Shown here piece by piece: positions 33,827 through 44,056 of a stretch of DNA of 64,000 nucleotides. The first letter of the stretch is position 1, and the number at the start of each line of letters is the position of its first letter. Origin of the DNA: Pelodera strongyloides (taxonomy: Eukaryota > Nematoda > Chromadorea > Rhabditida > Rhabditidae); contig JAANDG010000397.1 of NCBI GenBank assembly GCA_036852015.1, positions 1 to 64,000 on the forward strand. The letters are read 5' to 3'. Both the position numbers and the translations under genes were made by a program. The notes under the pieces were generated by a model. That model searched no databases and was not told the DNA's origin. It was given only the letters and a program-made list of their open reading frames with translations.

Positions 33827-33906
33827 CACGGTTCTCTTGGTCGCAATGGGGGTAGGAGTCGAATCCGTCGAGACAACGCAGCGGCTTAGACCACTGCGCC
33901 ACCTGC
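33827..33906 (-). repeat. tRNA-like module, decayed
   Basis: Minus strand: TGGCGCAGTGGTCTAAGC (A-box) and GGATTCGACTCC (B-box) at tRNA-like spacing, but only three base pairs form in the T stem. It ends about 45 bases before the start codon of the small membrane-protein gene. Probably a SINE head or tRNA pseudogene. Confidence 0.5.
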
Positions 33907-33951
33907 TTCGCGCAACTTTTCAATGACGCTTGATTACAGTATACTTTTCAG

Positions 33952-34814
33952 ATGTTGGAATTGATCGCGGCTCTCTTCCTATTCCCTGCTGCATTAGCAT
34001 ATTATTCATGTCCAGGAGGCTTCAGTTCAATGCTCGGAATGGGTGGGATGGGTGGTATGGGAGGAGGGTATGGAGGAAGACCGTGGGTTTTTCAACCTAC
34101 TTTATCAACCTGCTAAGTGGCGCAATTGGTAAAGCATCAGAATAACACGACGGAAGGTGCCTTGTTAGCATGAGCGTAACGTGCATTCTCACAAACATAC
34201 AAACAAACAAACACTGTTTTTTTATATAAGAAGTACTTTTAGATGCGGGCAGGAATCGATTTTCCATCACTATCGTTGCTGTGATTATAACCAATACGAT
34301 TGTTGTATTGAACTGGAATTGTGGTTTATGTATGTTTTACCTAATCTTTATCACTTCTTAAAGCGGTATAACAGCCGGGTTTTGAAATCTATATTAGTTA
34401 CTCCGCATCTAGTGTGTGCAAACACTGCAAACTGCACAAAAAGAACCAAAAAGGGCTAGGCGCGCTCCCAAACTGAGAGATATTGTGTTTTTTTTTGCAT
34501 ACATGGGAATGTAATTGTCCAACATACGTTTCAAAAACCGGTCGTTACTTCGCTTTAAATTTGAGGTTGTGCAGCATTAAGCTTTAACTAGGTCTACTGA
34601 CTCTATGAATTGTTGTGCCGTTCTGTGCACATCCGGCATCACATGATGGAACAGTAACAGAGCATTTAACCTACTTTAAACGAAAGTAATTAATTATATG
34701 TAAAAACTTTATTTCAGTATCTTCTTGATTATCCTTGGAATAGGCATACTCATCTGCTGCTGTCTCTGTATCGCTGGGGCCGTATTTGGAGTGCGCAGGG
34801 CATCGTCGGAATGA
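33952..34814 (+). CDS. 70-residue signal-peptide plus single-TM protein
   Basis: Exon 1 is 33952-34067, with its ATG directly after TATACTTTTCAG, a likely SL acceptor. Exon 2 is 34718-34814, after TTTCAG and ending TGA at 34812-34814. Phases 2 and 1 match if the donor is GTATGG inside a Gly/Met repeat. The protein has a signal-like start (LIAALFLFPAALA), a short YYSCPGGFSSMLGMGGMGG lumenal part, a membrane helix (IFLIILGIGILI) with a Cys cluster (CCCLCIAG), and a short basic tail. No family recognised. The TTAA palindrome 34358-34558 lies in the intron. Reading on without splicing would hit a stop near 34113, giving a protein without the helix. Confidence 0.6.
34358..34558. mobile_element. 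TTAA-ended palindrome with mixed arms
   Basis: The left arm has the GCGGTATAACAGCCGG subtype, while the right arm ends AAACCGGTCGTTACTTCG, CTTTAA, closer to the GCGAAATACCGG subtype. Both ends are TTAA. Intronic. Confidence 0.65.
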
Positions 34815-35316
34815 TTACTGAAAGATACATTACATATTGCCGTAGATATTCTGTTCGTTTGCTAAGTTTGGTCGGTATGTATGAAAAACTTTTCATAGTG
34901 TGACGTGATGCCCCTTACCTAAGCAGTGACGTACGCTTAACTTTAGCTGCAGGTTTCAGGTTTGGCCCAGGTTTCATCTTACAATTAGGTTTACACCTAA
35001 TTCTCAGTTTTATCATGCTGAACTTCTCCTTTCCGTCGAAACATCTGCATAATTACTCCCCATAATTATGGTCTCATATATATTTGCACATAAATTATCA
35101 CAAATTAAAGTTCACATTCATGAGATGTGCCTTGCATTTGTCAGTTTTAATAACTATTGAGTCCATTTATACGCATACCCTTTCGTAGCATCTTACAAAA
35201 TTGTTTATGGTTCATAAAGCAACATATAGTTTATAAAAAATATAAGTATCCGTTGTCCCGGTTGCTCATTTGTGAAGTGGTTTATTTAATGCATGCTGTA
35301 TCATTGTTTCAGGTTT

Positions 35317-35496
35317 TTAAAGCGAAATACTGATCGGTTTTCGAAAAGCATCGTGAACAAATAAATTCTTAGCTATTTATGCTAATTTGCTCGAATTTAG
35401 CTCGGTTTTTATGCTAATTTATGTTCATTTGCATAAGCTGCATAAGAATGCTGGTCTACTCGATGCGTTTCAAAACCCGGCCGGTGTTTCGCTTTA
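35317..35496. mobile_element. TTAA-type palindrome (GCGAAATACCGGCCGG family)
   Basis: TTAAAGCGAAATACTGATCGG...AGCATCGTGAAC mirrored by CTCGATGCGTTTCAAAACCC and GGCCGGTGTTTCGCTTTA. Inner ATGCTAATTTGCTCGAATTT arms are present. Confidence 0.75.
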
Positions 35497-35522
35497 CCTT
35501 GACAACAATAATATTAATTACG

Positions 35523-35930
35523 TACAATAAATCAAATCTATAACGCTCAGTATTTATCTTCAACGCAAAAAAGAACACAGAGGACAGAGTACATTCAAAG
35601 TGAAAATACAGTTTTAAACGGACAGGCGTAAAAAAAAATCATCAAAGTAAACCTATATTTACGATACGTTCATAAATTAATAATTTTTATTACAATATAT
35701 ACTTACATACATACAATAAATCAAATCTATAACGCTCAGTATTTATCTTCAACGCAAAAAAGAACGCAGAGAACATTCAAAGTGAAAATACAGTTTTAAA
35801 GGGACAGGACCATCAAAGTAAACCTATATTTGCGATACGTTCACAAATTAAAATTTTTTATTGCAATATATACACACCAAATTTCACCTACGTTCACCCT
35901 GCGAAACATTTTCCGATGCGCTCCCACTCT
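35523..35930. repeat. 189-bp tandem duplication containing MITE ends
   Basis: TACAATAAATCAAATCTATA starts at 35523 and again at 35712. Both copies run through AACGCTCAGTATTTATC and a (T)TTAAA(C/G)GGACAGG left end of the GGGACAGGCCCATC MITE. The right MITE halves are missing. A local duplication of a truncated MITE. Confidence 0.75.
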
Positions 35931-36529
35931 GAAACTTCGAATTATCGCTTACGTAGCATTTAAAAAAATCGCCTCATAGTCGTCTGGTTCTCTACAAATA
36001 CGGTGTATCTTCAACTCGTCGCAATTTCCTCTATGCCTATGGGCGAAAACCGACCCTAGGTCAGCGTAGCTCCATCAACTTCTGCGACTTACCGCCGGTG
36101 GGTATTTCGCGATGAGTTTATTTTATTGCCACTGGGAATAGGTATCAAACGTATTCTTTTTATAACGGCCGAACCGATTTGAGAAACGTAGGCGGGTCGA
36201 CTGCACTCCCGCGTACTGTATTGCACTGCGCTCACTCAGTCTATTTTCCTAATCAGTCTACTATTATTTCGCTTTGACCTTTTTCAGAATAAATTATTGA
36301 ATATAGTCTCACGAGAAAAACACAATTTCGCCATTTTACCATAATATTCCCGTTCTGCGAACAAGATAAAACGTGCAGGGACATGTATTAGATATAGCAA
36401 TTATAGCATCCCGACTCCCAGTATTATCATATTTCCACCAGGCGGACGAAGAGCCATTGCGGGCTCCTCTCCGACTTCGACCTTCCTACTTTACTCACGA
36501 AAAGTGTAGCTATTCATATAGTGCTTGAA

Positions 36530-36670
36530 ATGCCTGAAGACGTCGAGCAATTTGTCATCTGGAACTCGTCGCCTCCTGCTCAGGACCTCATGTCATAAGC
36601 AAACCTTGAAATTGAACTTTGAACCCCCTTGAATAAAGGTGCACGCTTTTGAAGCGTAAAACAAATTTAA
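36530..36670. repeat. dispersed repeat (GAAGACGTCGAGCAAT family)
   Basis: GAAGACGTCGAGCAATTTGT, TCTGGAACTCGTCGCC, CCTTGAATAAAGGTGCACGC and GAAGCGTAAAAC recur in the same order at 60385-60515 and, partly deleted, at 61370-61480. Nature unknown. Confidence 0.7.
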
Positions 36671-37190
36671 AATTTAAAATTTAAATGTGTGTATCTTGTG
36701 TAAGATGCCTCTTCGCAAAAAAAAAGTTGCCGTTCCTAACTTTAACACCTGAAACGTAGAAAAAGCAACTTCGGAGCTGTTTGAGTTACACAAAACAGAG
36801 CTCTTTTCTCCTTCTCTGGTCCTCAGGCACGTACCGCGGGAATGCGTAGCCGCGTCCGCGGGAAAAGATTGTAAATTTGCATTGAAACTGAGACACAGAG
36901 AAACCGCTTTTCTGCGTCTCCACCTTTCCCATGTTAAAAATCCATCTCTCTCCCGCGACGCGGTTGCGCATTTCCGCGCTGCGCGCCTGCAAACGTAGTC
37001 TTTGCTCTGAGGCTTTTGCTTATATCTTATTCATTGAACTTATTTGAACTAAGCAGCCGGGTTACGCAACTTAAAACTGTTTATTGAGAATAAGAAGTTT
37101 TTCAAAACTTTGTACGCGCATGTTGTCTTTTTTCATAGATTTGTGTCCGTGTTTTTCGTGCTACATGTATAATACAGCATCTTTCAGATA
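36671..37190. other. upstream region of the TRIM-like gene
   Basis: No gene seen. It contains GC-rich words (CCGCGGGAA, CTGCGTCTCC, CCGCGACGCGG) at 36830-36985. The ATTTG/TTTTC outron-like sequence leads to CTTTCAG at 37181-37187, a probable SL acceptor three bases before the ATG. Confidence 0.45.
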
Positions 37191-38903
37191 ATGGAAAACA
37201 AGAACAGCTTAACATGTTGGATCTGCCAATCTACGTGGAATTCCACCGTGGCTCGTCGAGTATTCCTACTTTGTGCAGACTGCGGCTCTTTTCGCTGTGG
37301 AGAATGTTGTAAAACCCGCAAGACGCGAAACATGAAATGTCTGACGACCGGAGAAAAATGCCGCGATGACACAAAAAATTTTGCTTTTGTATTTCTGTGT
37401 CAGCGTGTGCATGAAGTTCTTGATGAACTAAAATCGCTAAATTTTGGAAAATGGAGTCCTCTTTGGTGTGACCAATGCAAGCTTTCTGTCAGGCCAAAGA
37501 ACGCGCTCGGTGTTATTACTTCAAAGGTGACTTTGTGCTCTAAATGCAAACCTGCGGACCTAAATGCCAAGCCGACAGTCGTTGAGACATACATGAAAGT
37601 GGTCACCGTTTTTTCTGATCTATTCTCAACTGCTGAGCTTCCAGCATTTGTTCGAAAAGGAATTACAGTCAATGGCTTGAACTGCGTCGTATGCCGACAG
37701 AAAGCTTTAGGTATGCGGCTAACCGAAAAAGCTATTTTACACTGCAGCTATTGCTATTTTTTTTTTTGAACACTCTTTTTTTATTGATGGGGAGCCGATG
37801 TATTTTCTCGATCTGCTGGCATATTTCCCAGATGTTGAGGACTTAAAACTACTCACATACTCTAAATGGACTATACTGTACTGTAACGAGTGTGGTGTCG
37901 TATTCTCAGAAGAACACGCACGGCTTCCAATGTTTCACCCAGACTGTCAAAAATTGCTATGTAATCTGTGCTCTTGGAAACACAAATGCAATGTACCGGC
38001 ATCTAAATGGCCAATTGTATTGGCCAAGTTCCTAATCGACGTTATCATCGAATTCCGTTCGTTATTCAAAAATGGTGGGCTTGATGTTACTGAAGACAGG
38101 CCAAATACATCGAGTCCAACAAAAGACGACGAGCAAGCGAGCAAGCAAGATGTTGCTGAAGAAGTGAAAAGTTTGTCGGAAGCAACCGCAGTCACGCAAG
38201 CGACAAATAAGGTGGTGAAACCTGAAGCGAAGTCGACCCCACCCTGTGCTATGAAGAAAAAGTACTTCGAAAGGAAACTTCGCCTCGCACCGCCTCATGT
38301 CGACGGACGGATATGCTCATTTATTCCAAACACAATCAGGCAAGTTCTTATATAATACAGTAGTATAAGATAAGGAGAGGCGCATTGCATAATATTTAAA
38401 ACAGTTGTCAATAAATCATCTAATACAGGTAGTAAATAACACTATTTCCAGTTTAGAAGCAAAACATAAATTCGTTGTAGTTGTACTGTAAGTGTAATCG
38501 TTATAACTAAATTATATTGGTTACAGTCTAAAGACAAAAAATTAGAAGGAAGAGGAAATGGTAATAAGAGAAATAGGGAAATTAAATATGGGAGGGTCAC
38601 CTCGTTCCGATCCCTAAGTCATAGACGAGGAAAAAATAGGAAAAAATAAACTATACCGTTTTTCAGCTGTCAGAGCTGTTCTCGCTCTGCTGACGTCACG
38701 GACACACGTCTTTGCGTACAGTGTGAAATGTATGGCGTCTGTCTGCAATGTCTTACAAATAAACATTGGGGACATGAAATAGTGAACACTGAAGATGGAA
38801 TGATGAAGGCGTTTGTGCACAACGAATCGACAACTACACTAGAAAAGATGGCAAAATGGAACGGATACTTGGAACCCATCAATTCACAGGTAGGAAGAAG
38901 CTG

Positions 38904-38939
<36 letters not shown>

Positions 38940-41900
38940 ACTCCCTCTCTCTCACTCCCTCGCTCCCTATCTCTCTCATTGACCGTCCTTTGTATATCTC
39001 TCGGCCTTTTGGTTTATCAATAATATTAATAGGGGGCGTGACACAGTGGCAAGCGCCTTGTTCCACTCCACCGGTCGCTGGTTCGAGCCCGGCACGGAAC
39101 CCCTTCACTCCACCAAAGGTGTAAAAGTTGGTAGCTGGGTAAAAACGGCGGAGATAAATCGGCTTCTCAAGAAAATTGACCTCCGGGAAGTTTAAAGGCC
39201 AGTTCTTCCGGCTTCAGAAATGAACCGGAGCCCGGTGCACCGTTGCTGCGGATTCGGTTGATATAACCCGGTGCACTTTATCACTTTTTTTTAAATAATA
39301 TTAATGAAAAACAAACAGCAAAAATGTATTTGTCGCAGAAATCGAGCTTTCGTGATTCTTCTCCTGCTACAGTGAATCAAACGTGTTTCTTTCATACCTA
39401 AAAATGGTCCTAACCTAACCATCAATCTTACTTTTCCACCTAGCCCAACTTATCATTTCAGGGAGCAGCTGCGCAGAAAAAGCTGTGCGAATCCTATAGT
39501 TCCCTCTATACCAAGGCAATTAACACCAACGATCCTGAGCTACACCACGCGCTCAGTCAGCAGAATATTAACCAGATGCAAGATAGCGTCGCCAACTTTC
39601 TGTCCGCTCACATTCGGGTAATTGTTTTTTTTTAAACTTTTGCTGGGGAATCATGCCGATTCTTCCTGGGCCGTATAAACGAACAGCGGGGGCCTCCCAG
39701 GGTGGGAGAATTTGTCTCCGTGTGTATCTGATTAATGAGATCCCTCGCTTTCTCTCACCTCCCACTGGGAAGCTGGGAACTTCCCGGTGCGTTCGTGCCC
39801 TAAGTGAAACTTAAAAGAATAAAAGGGCCACATCCTGAAGTGACCTGAAATGTAAGAAATTGAACCGAAACTAAGGAGAACATCGTAGGAAAGCTCAGGC
39901 TTATGCTTAGGCTTATGCTCAGACTTATGCTTAGGCTTATGCTTAGGCTTAGGCTTATGCTTAGGCTTAGGCTTAGGCTTAGGCTTAGGCTTAGGCTTTG
40001 GCTTAGGCTTAGCGATTTACATAAGGCTTTAGAGCTAGCAGACCCAAACAAAGAAGAACAATGTTGTGCATCTAGACGTGTAGACTGGGCTTCCTTTGGC
40101 TTCAAAGCAATGAGACATATTCATTACAGTTCAACGATGAGGTCGAAGCATTGGCTGATAAACTGCTTTCTATAAATAATGGTGCAGGTCGTCCTGCTGG
40201 TGATGGTAAGCTATCTTTCGTTTTTTAAAGCCAAATACTGGCCGGTTTTTGAAACGCATCGAGTACACCAGCATTCTTATGCCGCATATGCAAATGGGCA
40301 TAAATTATCATAAAAAGTCGAGCTAAATTCGAACAAAATAGTATAGATACGTAAGAAATTAGTTGCCCACGATGCGTTTCAAAAACCGGCCGGTATTTCG
40401 CTTTAAACATTCTTCCAAGCCTTTACATTGTGCCTAACATTATGGTTGTTGTGAACTTTCACAACCTTCTTTTGTTAATTAATCTAATTATCTGTTGTTA
40501 CTTACCGTAATCCATGTGTTTAAATTCCCGCTAACAATTATCTAGCCATTTCGCTTAGGTATTAGAATTACCCTGCACATCAATAATTAGTTGACCTAAC
40601 ACCAATTTTCTCAGTTTGATTGTTTTGTTGCATTATTGCGATTGTGGCTTTGTGCCTATTGTGCCCTTGTGGCAGTCTACCGGCCTGCGGGCCCGTCTGC
40701 TTAGTCAGACTCGGGCTACTCGAATCTTCCAGAGTAGTTACCGTAACCAGCTATTATTGCCTTATATCCCGGGACGCATCTTCTAGTCCCTTGTCTTAGC
40801 CTATACTGTGGGTTACGTACCCAAGAGACCTTGAACGTTTACACTTTGTGTTTATCTAACTAATAATAAATACTTTTAACACTTGTGCAAGTGCTTACAT
40901 TCCTGGCGTTGGAGCCTGAGACAGTACATCTCCGCAAGCTCTGTACTGTTTCTTTATGGTGCCCCGTTCAGATTAAATCGGTGACTGCTAATTTAAACCG
41001 ACAATTCAAAATGGCGTGTCTCGTTATGGTGCCCCGTTCAGATCAAAGCGCGTTATCCTAACGAACAAATTCTTGTAAAAATCGGCACCCACATGGTGCC
41101 CCGTTCAGATTAAATCGGTTACCTTTGCCGAAAAAATTCTTCTAAAAAATGGCACCTCTCTCTTCATGGTGCCCCGTTCAGATTAAATCGGTGACAGCCA
41201 TATTCTACCGACAAATTAGAAAAATTTGCACCTGTTTCGTTATGGTACCCCGTGGATCAAATCAGTGACCTGCATTATACTGACAAATTGAAATTAGCAC
41301 TCTGTACTGTTCTACATGGTGCTATTTCAGATCAAATCGTATACCGACAAATTTTCTTACAAAAATGCACCCGTCTCTTTATGGTGCCTCCTTTCAATCA
41401 AATCCATGTGAACCGACAACAAGGATAAATTGAACTCAAGTTCGCAAGAAATGAAAATTGTTTATCAACAATATAAATAATTAAAATTTATCCTCGATGA
41501 CGATTAGTGGATCAGCCAGCCGACGCCCCAGGTGATCATGGAGCAGCCGAGTGAGACGATACGACACCTCTTGTGGACAGCTAACGAAACGCCGATCCTG
41601 GGATGCCGAGATGAGCCTCAACGATGCTGCCGCCGAAGGAGCGAACGGTGAGGGTCCTGCAAATGAAAATCGAAAATATCGAAAAATCCTGAACGAGAGA
41701 AGATAATGGTTGGATCTCGACAACCAGGCAAAAATCTGAGAAATTAACAAAAGTGGACAAAGTCCACAGTTCAAATAAAATAAATCGGTAAATGCAATAA
41801 AACCGAATAAATACTCACCAACAACAAGAATATGGAGACGAGAAGGAGTTCGCCGATCGACGCACGTTCACGCCGAATGAGAGGGATCCGAGCAGCAGAT

Positions 41901-43608
41901 CACAGTCGGAGTCTTCAGCGCGGAGCGGACGATATCAGCGACTCATCTGGAATGGACAACAATAAATGAAAAATCTTAGCTTTCAGTATTCAATTCGGGA
42001 ATGAATACTGAATTGTGATCATAAAATCCTTTACATAAGTGAACAAATTACAAATAATTGTGACTGTAAATGCACGTGCGCACACTGGCGGTACACAACG
42101 CCGCTAAATCCGTGAAAACGATAAAAAATAACTGCGAATGCTGAAGTAAATCTTTGCAATAAGAGGCACATTTGAAAAGAACCAGCAAAATCTATAAAAA
42201 TGGACAAAATTCGTAAACGAACCGACGACGGGAAACGAGCGAGAAGTCCAGGAAACGCTACATGTGCAGCAACGTCCATCTCGACAGGATTAAGCGAAGA
42301 ATATATAGTTAACCTGCAATAAGCAATTAAGTATTGTTTTCGTATATCCCGTTTTCCTTCTTTATTTTAGTTTCAAAACACGTAAATATAAATCCGCGAC
42401 GGCGGGAGGGCTCCACATACGTGTAGCACCACAAATAACTATAAAAAATGTACTGAAATACGTACAACAAAATGTGACAATCAAGTAAAACGTGTTGGAA
42501 GAAGTTTCCAGAATGCACGTCCGGTTCGTCCGCGAAAGTGCCGCAAAAATGCGGTCGCAACGCGAGACCGTATCGCGCATGCGAGCACAAAATAAAATAT
42601 GCACTTGTCAGCATAAGATCAATGAATTTGGAATACGGTAGCAAGCTGTCATAGTGCAGATCACCTCTAACCACTAAATGCATAAATAAAATCCTTTAAT
42701 GGTAAATTGGATGAAATAATATTCTCCAACAGCTCCGGAAATAATGAAGACCAGTCTTCGGTGGAGCAAATGAACGTGTATATTAGTATTTGGCTCCTTT
42801 GTGTATATTCTTCGTCTCCCCGGAGTGTTGTGAACTTTCACAACCTTCTTTAGTTAATTAATCTAATTGTCTGTTGTTACTTACCGTAATCCATGTGTTT
42901 AAATTCCCGCTAACAATTATCTAGCCATTTCGCTTAGGTATTAGAATTACCCTGCACATCAATAATTAGTTGACCTAACACCAATTTTCTCAGTTTGATT
43001 GTTTTGTTGCATTATTGCGATTGTGGCTTTGTGCCTATTGTGCCCTTGTGGCAGTCTACCGGCCTGCGGGCCCGTCTGCTTAGTCAGACTCGGGCTACTC
43101 GAATCTTCCAGAGTAGTTACCGTAACCAGCTATTATTGCCTTATATCCCGGGACGCATCTTCTAGTCCCTTGTCTTAGCCTATACTGTGGGTTACGTACC
43201 CAAGAGACCTTGAACGTTTACACTTTGTGTTTATCTAACTAATAATAAATACTTTTAACACTTGTGCAAGTGCTTACATTCCTGGCGTTGGAGCCTGAGA
43301 CAGTACATCTCCGCAAGCTCTGTACTGTTTCTTTAATGGTTACCGTCGCAATTTTTTAAGTCGCAATTTTTTAATAGCATTTAAAGCGAAATACCTGTCG
43401 GTTTTTGAAACGCATCACGTGGACAACTGAATTCTTACGTATTTATGCTAATTTGCTCGAATTTAGCTCTATTTTTTTTATTCTAATTCATGTTAATTTG
43501 CATGCGCTGCATCAGAATGATGGGCTACTCGATTCGATGTGTTTCAAAAAACCGGCCGCTATTTCGCTGTAAAATTTCGAACGAATACTTTCAGAACGTG
43601 CATCGTGA
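37191..43608 (+). CDS. TRIM-like Cys-rich / B-box protein (about 526 residues)
   Basis: Exons 37191-37710, 37748-38339, 38667-38889, 39462-39617, 40130-40205 and 43595-43608 (TGA 43606-43608); all phases agree. The N-terminus has RING-like Cys pairs (CWIC, CADC, CGEC), then WCDQC, LCSKC and CVVC pairs. Exon 2 adds another zinc-binding segment (YCNECG...HPDC...CNLCSWKHKC) and a Ser/Thr/Glu linker. Exon 3 is a B-box (CQSCSRSADVT, LCVQC, CLQC, then HWGHEIV). Exon 4 is helical, as in the coiled coil after a B-box. This is the order of TRIM-class ubiquitin-ligase-like proteins, though the RING is not canonical. Intron 1 would be only 37 nt and intron 2 uses an AG|GCAAGT donor. The last intron holds a 2.9-kb LTR element. 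The final four-codon exon is the least certain. Confidence 0.75.
38905..38980. repeat. CT-rich microsatellite
   Basis: CTCTCT repeats in intron 3 of the TRIM-like gene. Open frames across it are low complexity. Confidence 0.85.
39031..39293 (+). mobile_element. full-length tRNA-derived SINE with 12-bp target duplication
   Basis: The tRNA-like head has A-box TGACACAGTGGCAAGCGC and B-box GGTTCGAGCCC (39080-39090), and GGGGC/GCACGGAACCCC-like acceptor ends. An unrelated body follows, ending GGATTCGGTTGATATAACCC, then a CACTTTATCACTTTT tail. AATAATATTAAT flanks it at 39019-39030 and 39294-39305. A truncated relative with its own target duplication is at 12853-12906. It sits in intron 3 of the TRIM-like gene, in sense orientation. 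Confidence 0.85.
39895..40013. repeat. interstitial telomere-type array
   Basis: About twenty TTAGGC-type units, the first half with TTATGC/TCAGAC variants and the second half nearly pure. It lies in intron 4 of the TRIM-like gene. Confidence 0.9.
40225..40406. mobile_element. TTAA-ended palindrome (GCGAAATACCGGCCGG family)
   Basis: TTAAAGCCAAATACTGGCCGG...AACGCATCGAGTACACCAGC mirrored by CGATGCGTTTCAAAAACCGG, CCGGTATTTCGCTTTAA. 182 bp, in the last intron of the TRIM-like gene. Confidence 0.8.
40447..40956. repeat. 5' LTR of the non-autonomous element
   Basis: 510 bp, same length as the 3' copy. Starts TGTTGTGAAC and ends CTGTACTGTTTCTTTA. Confidence 0.85.
40957..41420. repeat. tandem array of LTR-edge / primer-binding-site units
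   Basis: TGGTGCCCCGTTCAGATTAA and degenerate versions start at 40957, 41027, 41094, 41167, 41243, 41317 and 41382, spaced 65-76 bp. Each later unit is preceded by a worn copy of the LTR end (for example CTGTACTGTTCTACA, GTCTCTTTA), so the repeated segment spans the LTR-leader junction. GGCACC before and GGTGCC at each unit start can pair as a hairpin. Confidence 0.8.
41832..41969 (+). other. short Arg-rich open frame in the LARD-like interior
   Basis: 45 codons from ATG, reading METRRSSPIDARSRR and ending SSGMDNNK. Base composition is richer in GC than its surroundings. Two similar short frames follow at 42200-42322 (begins MDKIRKRTDDGKRARS) and 42513-42641 (begins MHVRFVRESAAK). They may be remnants of a gag-like gene or chance frames. 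Confidence 0.25.
42826..43335. repeat. 3' LTR of the non-autonomous element
   Basis: 510 bp matching 40447-40956. Preceded by TCTCCCCGGAG and followed by the ATGGT target duplication. Confidence 0.85.
43381..43573. mobile_element. TTAA-type palindrome (GCGAAATACCGGCCGG family)
   Basis: TTAAAGCGAAATACCTGTCGG...GCATCACGTGGACAACTG mirrored by GTGTTTCAAAAAACCGGCCG and CTATTTCGCTGTAA (right TTAA decayed). It lies just upstream of the putative last exon of the TRIM-like gene. Confidence 0.75.
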
Positions 43609-43681
43609 ACGACGGCCCTTCAGTGAATTCTTCGGGTTTATGTGTAACGCGCGCCCTTTGAGCTTATCTCATATCGGATTG

Positions 43682-43687
43682 AATAAA
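43682..43687 (+). terminator. polyadenylation signal AATAAA
   Basis: AATAAA followed by a CTTTTTTTTAA run, 74 bases after the putative TRIM-like stop codon. Confidence 0.55.
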
Positions 43688-44056
43688 ACTTTTTTTTAAT
43701 TAGTTTATAAATTGTCGTAAAAAGAACATTATACACCACATTCTTCACTAACGTGTGTGAAAGAATGTTACTGTGTATGTGTATGTTGATAGGGATTTGT
43801 ATGCATTTGGTTGGATATCTGAACCTGAATGAAAGTAGTACAATGTACACTATACGTATACGGTAACAAGAGACTAACTAAGAAGATGGGTTTTTGGTTC
43901 TACAAAAGATCAGTTCAGTGCAAGTCCGAAGTCCGAAGTTGTAGCCCGATTTCGAGTTCTATACTTTCACAGCTCGGCTATCCCCTGTGTAATCCTATAG
44001 TCTATAAATTTAGTTTCGTTTCCGGGTAAACAATTGGAAATAATTACGGTCGTAAA

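Larger units (their letters stand above)
40447..43335. mobile_element. non-autonomous LTR retrotransposon (LARD-like), 2.9 kb
   Basis: Two 510-bp direct LTRs (40447-40956 and 42826-43335), each starting TGTTGTGAACTTTCAC, differ at two positions that I saw near their start. A 5-bp target duplication ATGGT flanks the element (40442-40446 and 43336-43340). A TGG-initiated primer-binding-like site begins at 40957. No reverse transcriptase or integrase is present; the 1.9-kb interior holds an array of PBS-like units and a few short open frames. The pre-LTR end CCCCGGAG resembles that of the BEL element at 44-50 kb. Inserted in the last intron of the TRIM-like gene. Confidence 0.85.

Noticed and set aside
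39895..40013. True chromosome end
   Set aside because: The array is short, degenerate, and lies within an intron with coding exons on both sides.
40447..43335. Terminal-repeat element as two solo LTRs of a normal retrotransposon
   Set aside because: A matching ATGGT duplication outside the pair and a primer-like site just inside show one element with a short interior.
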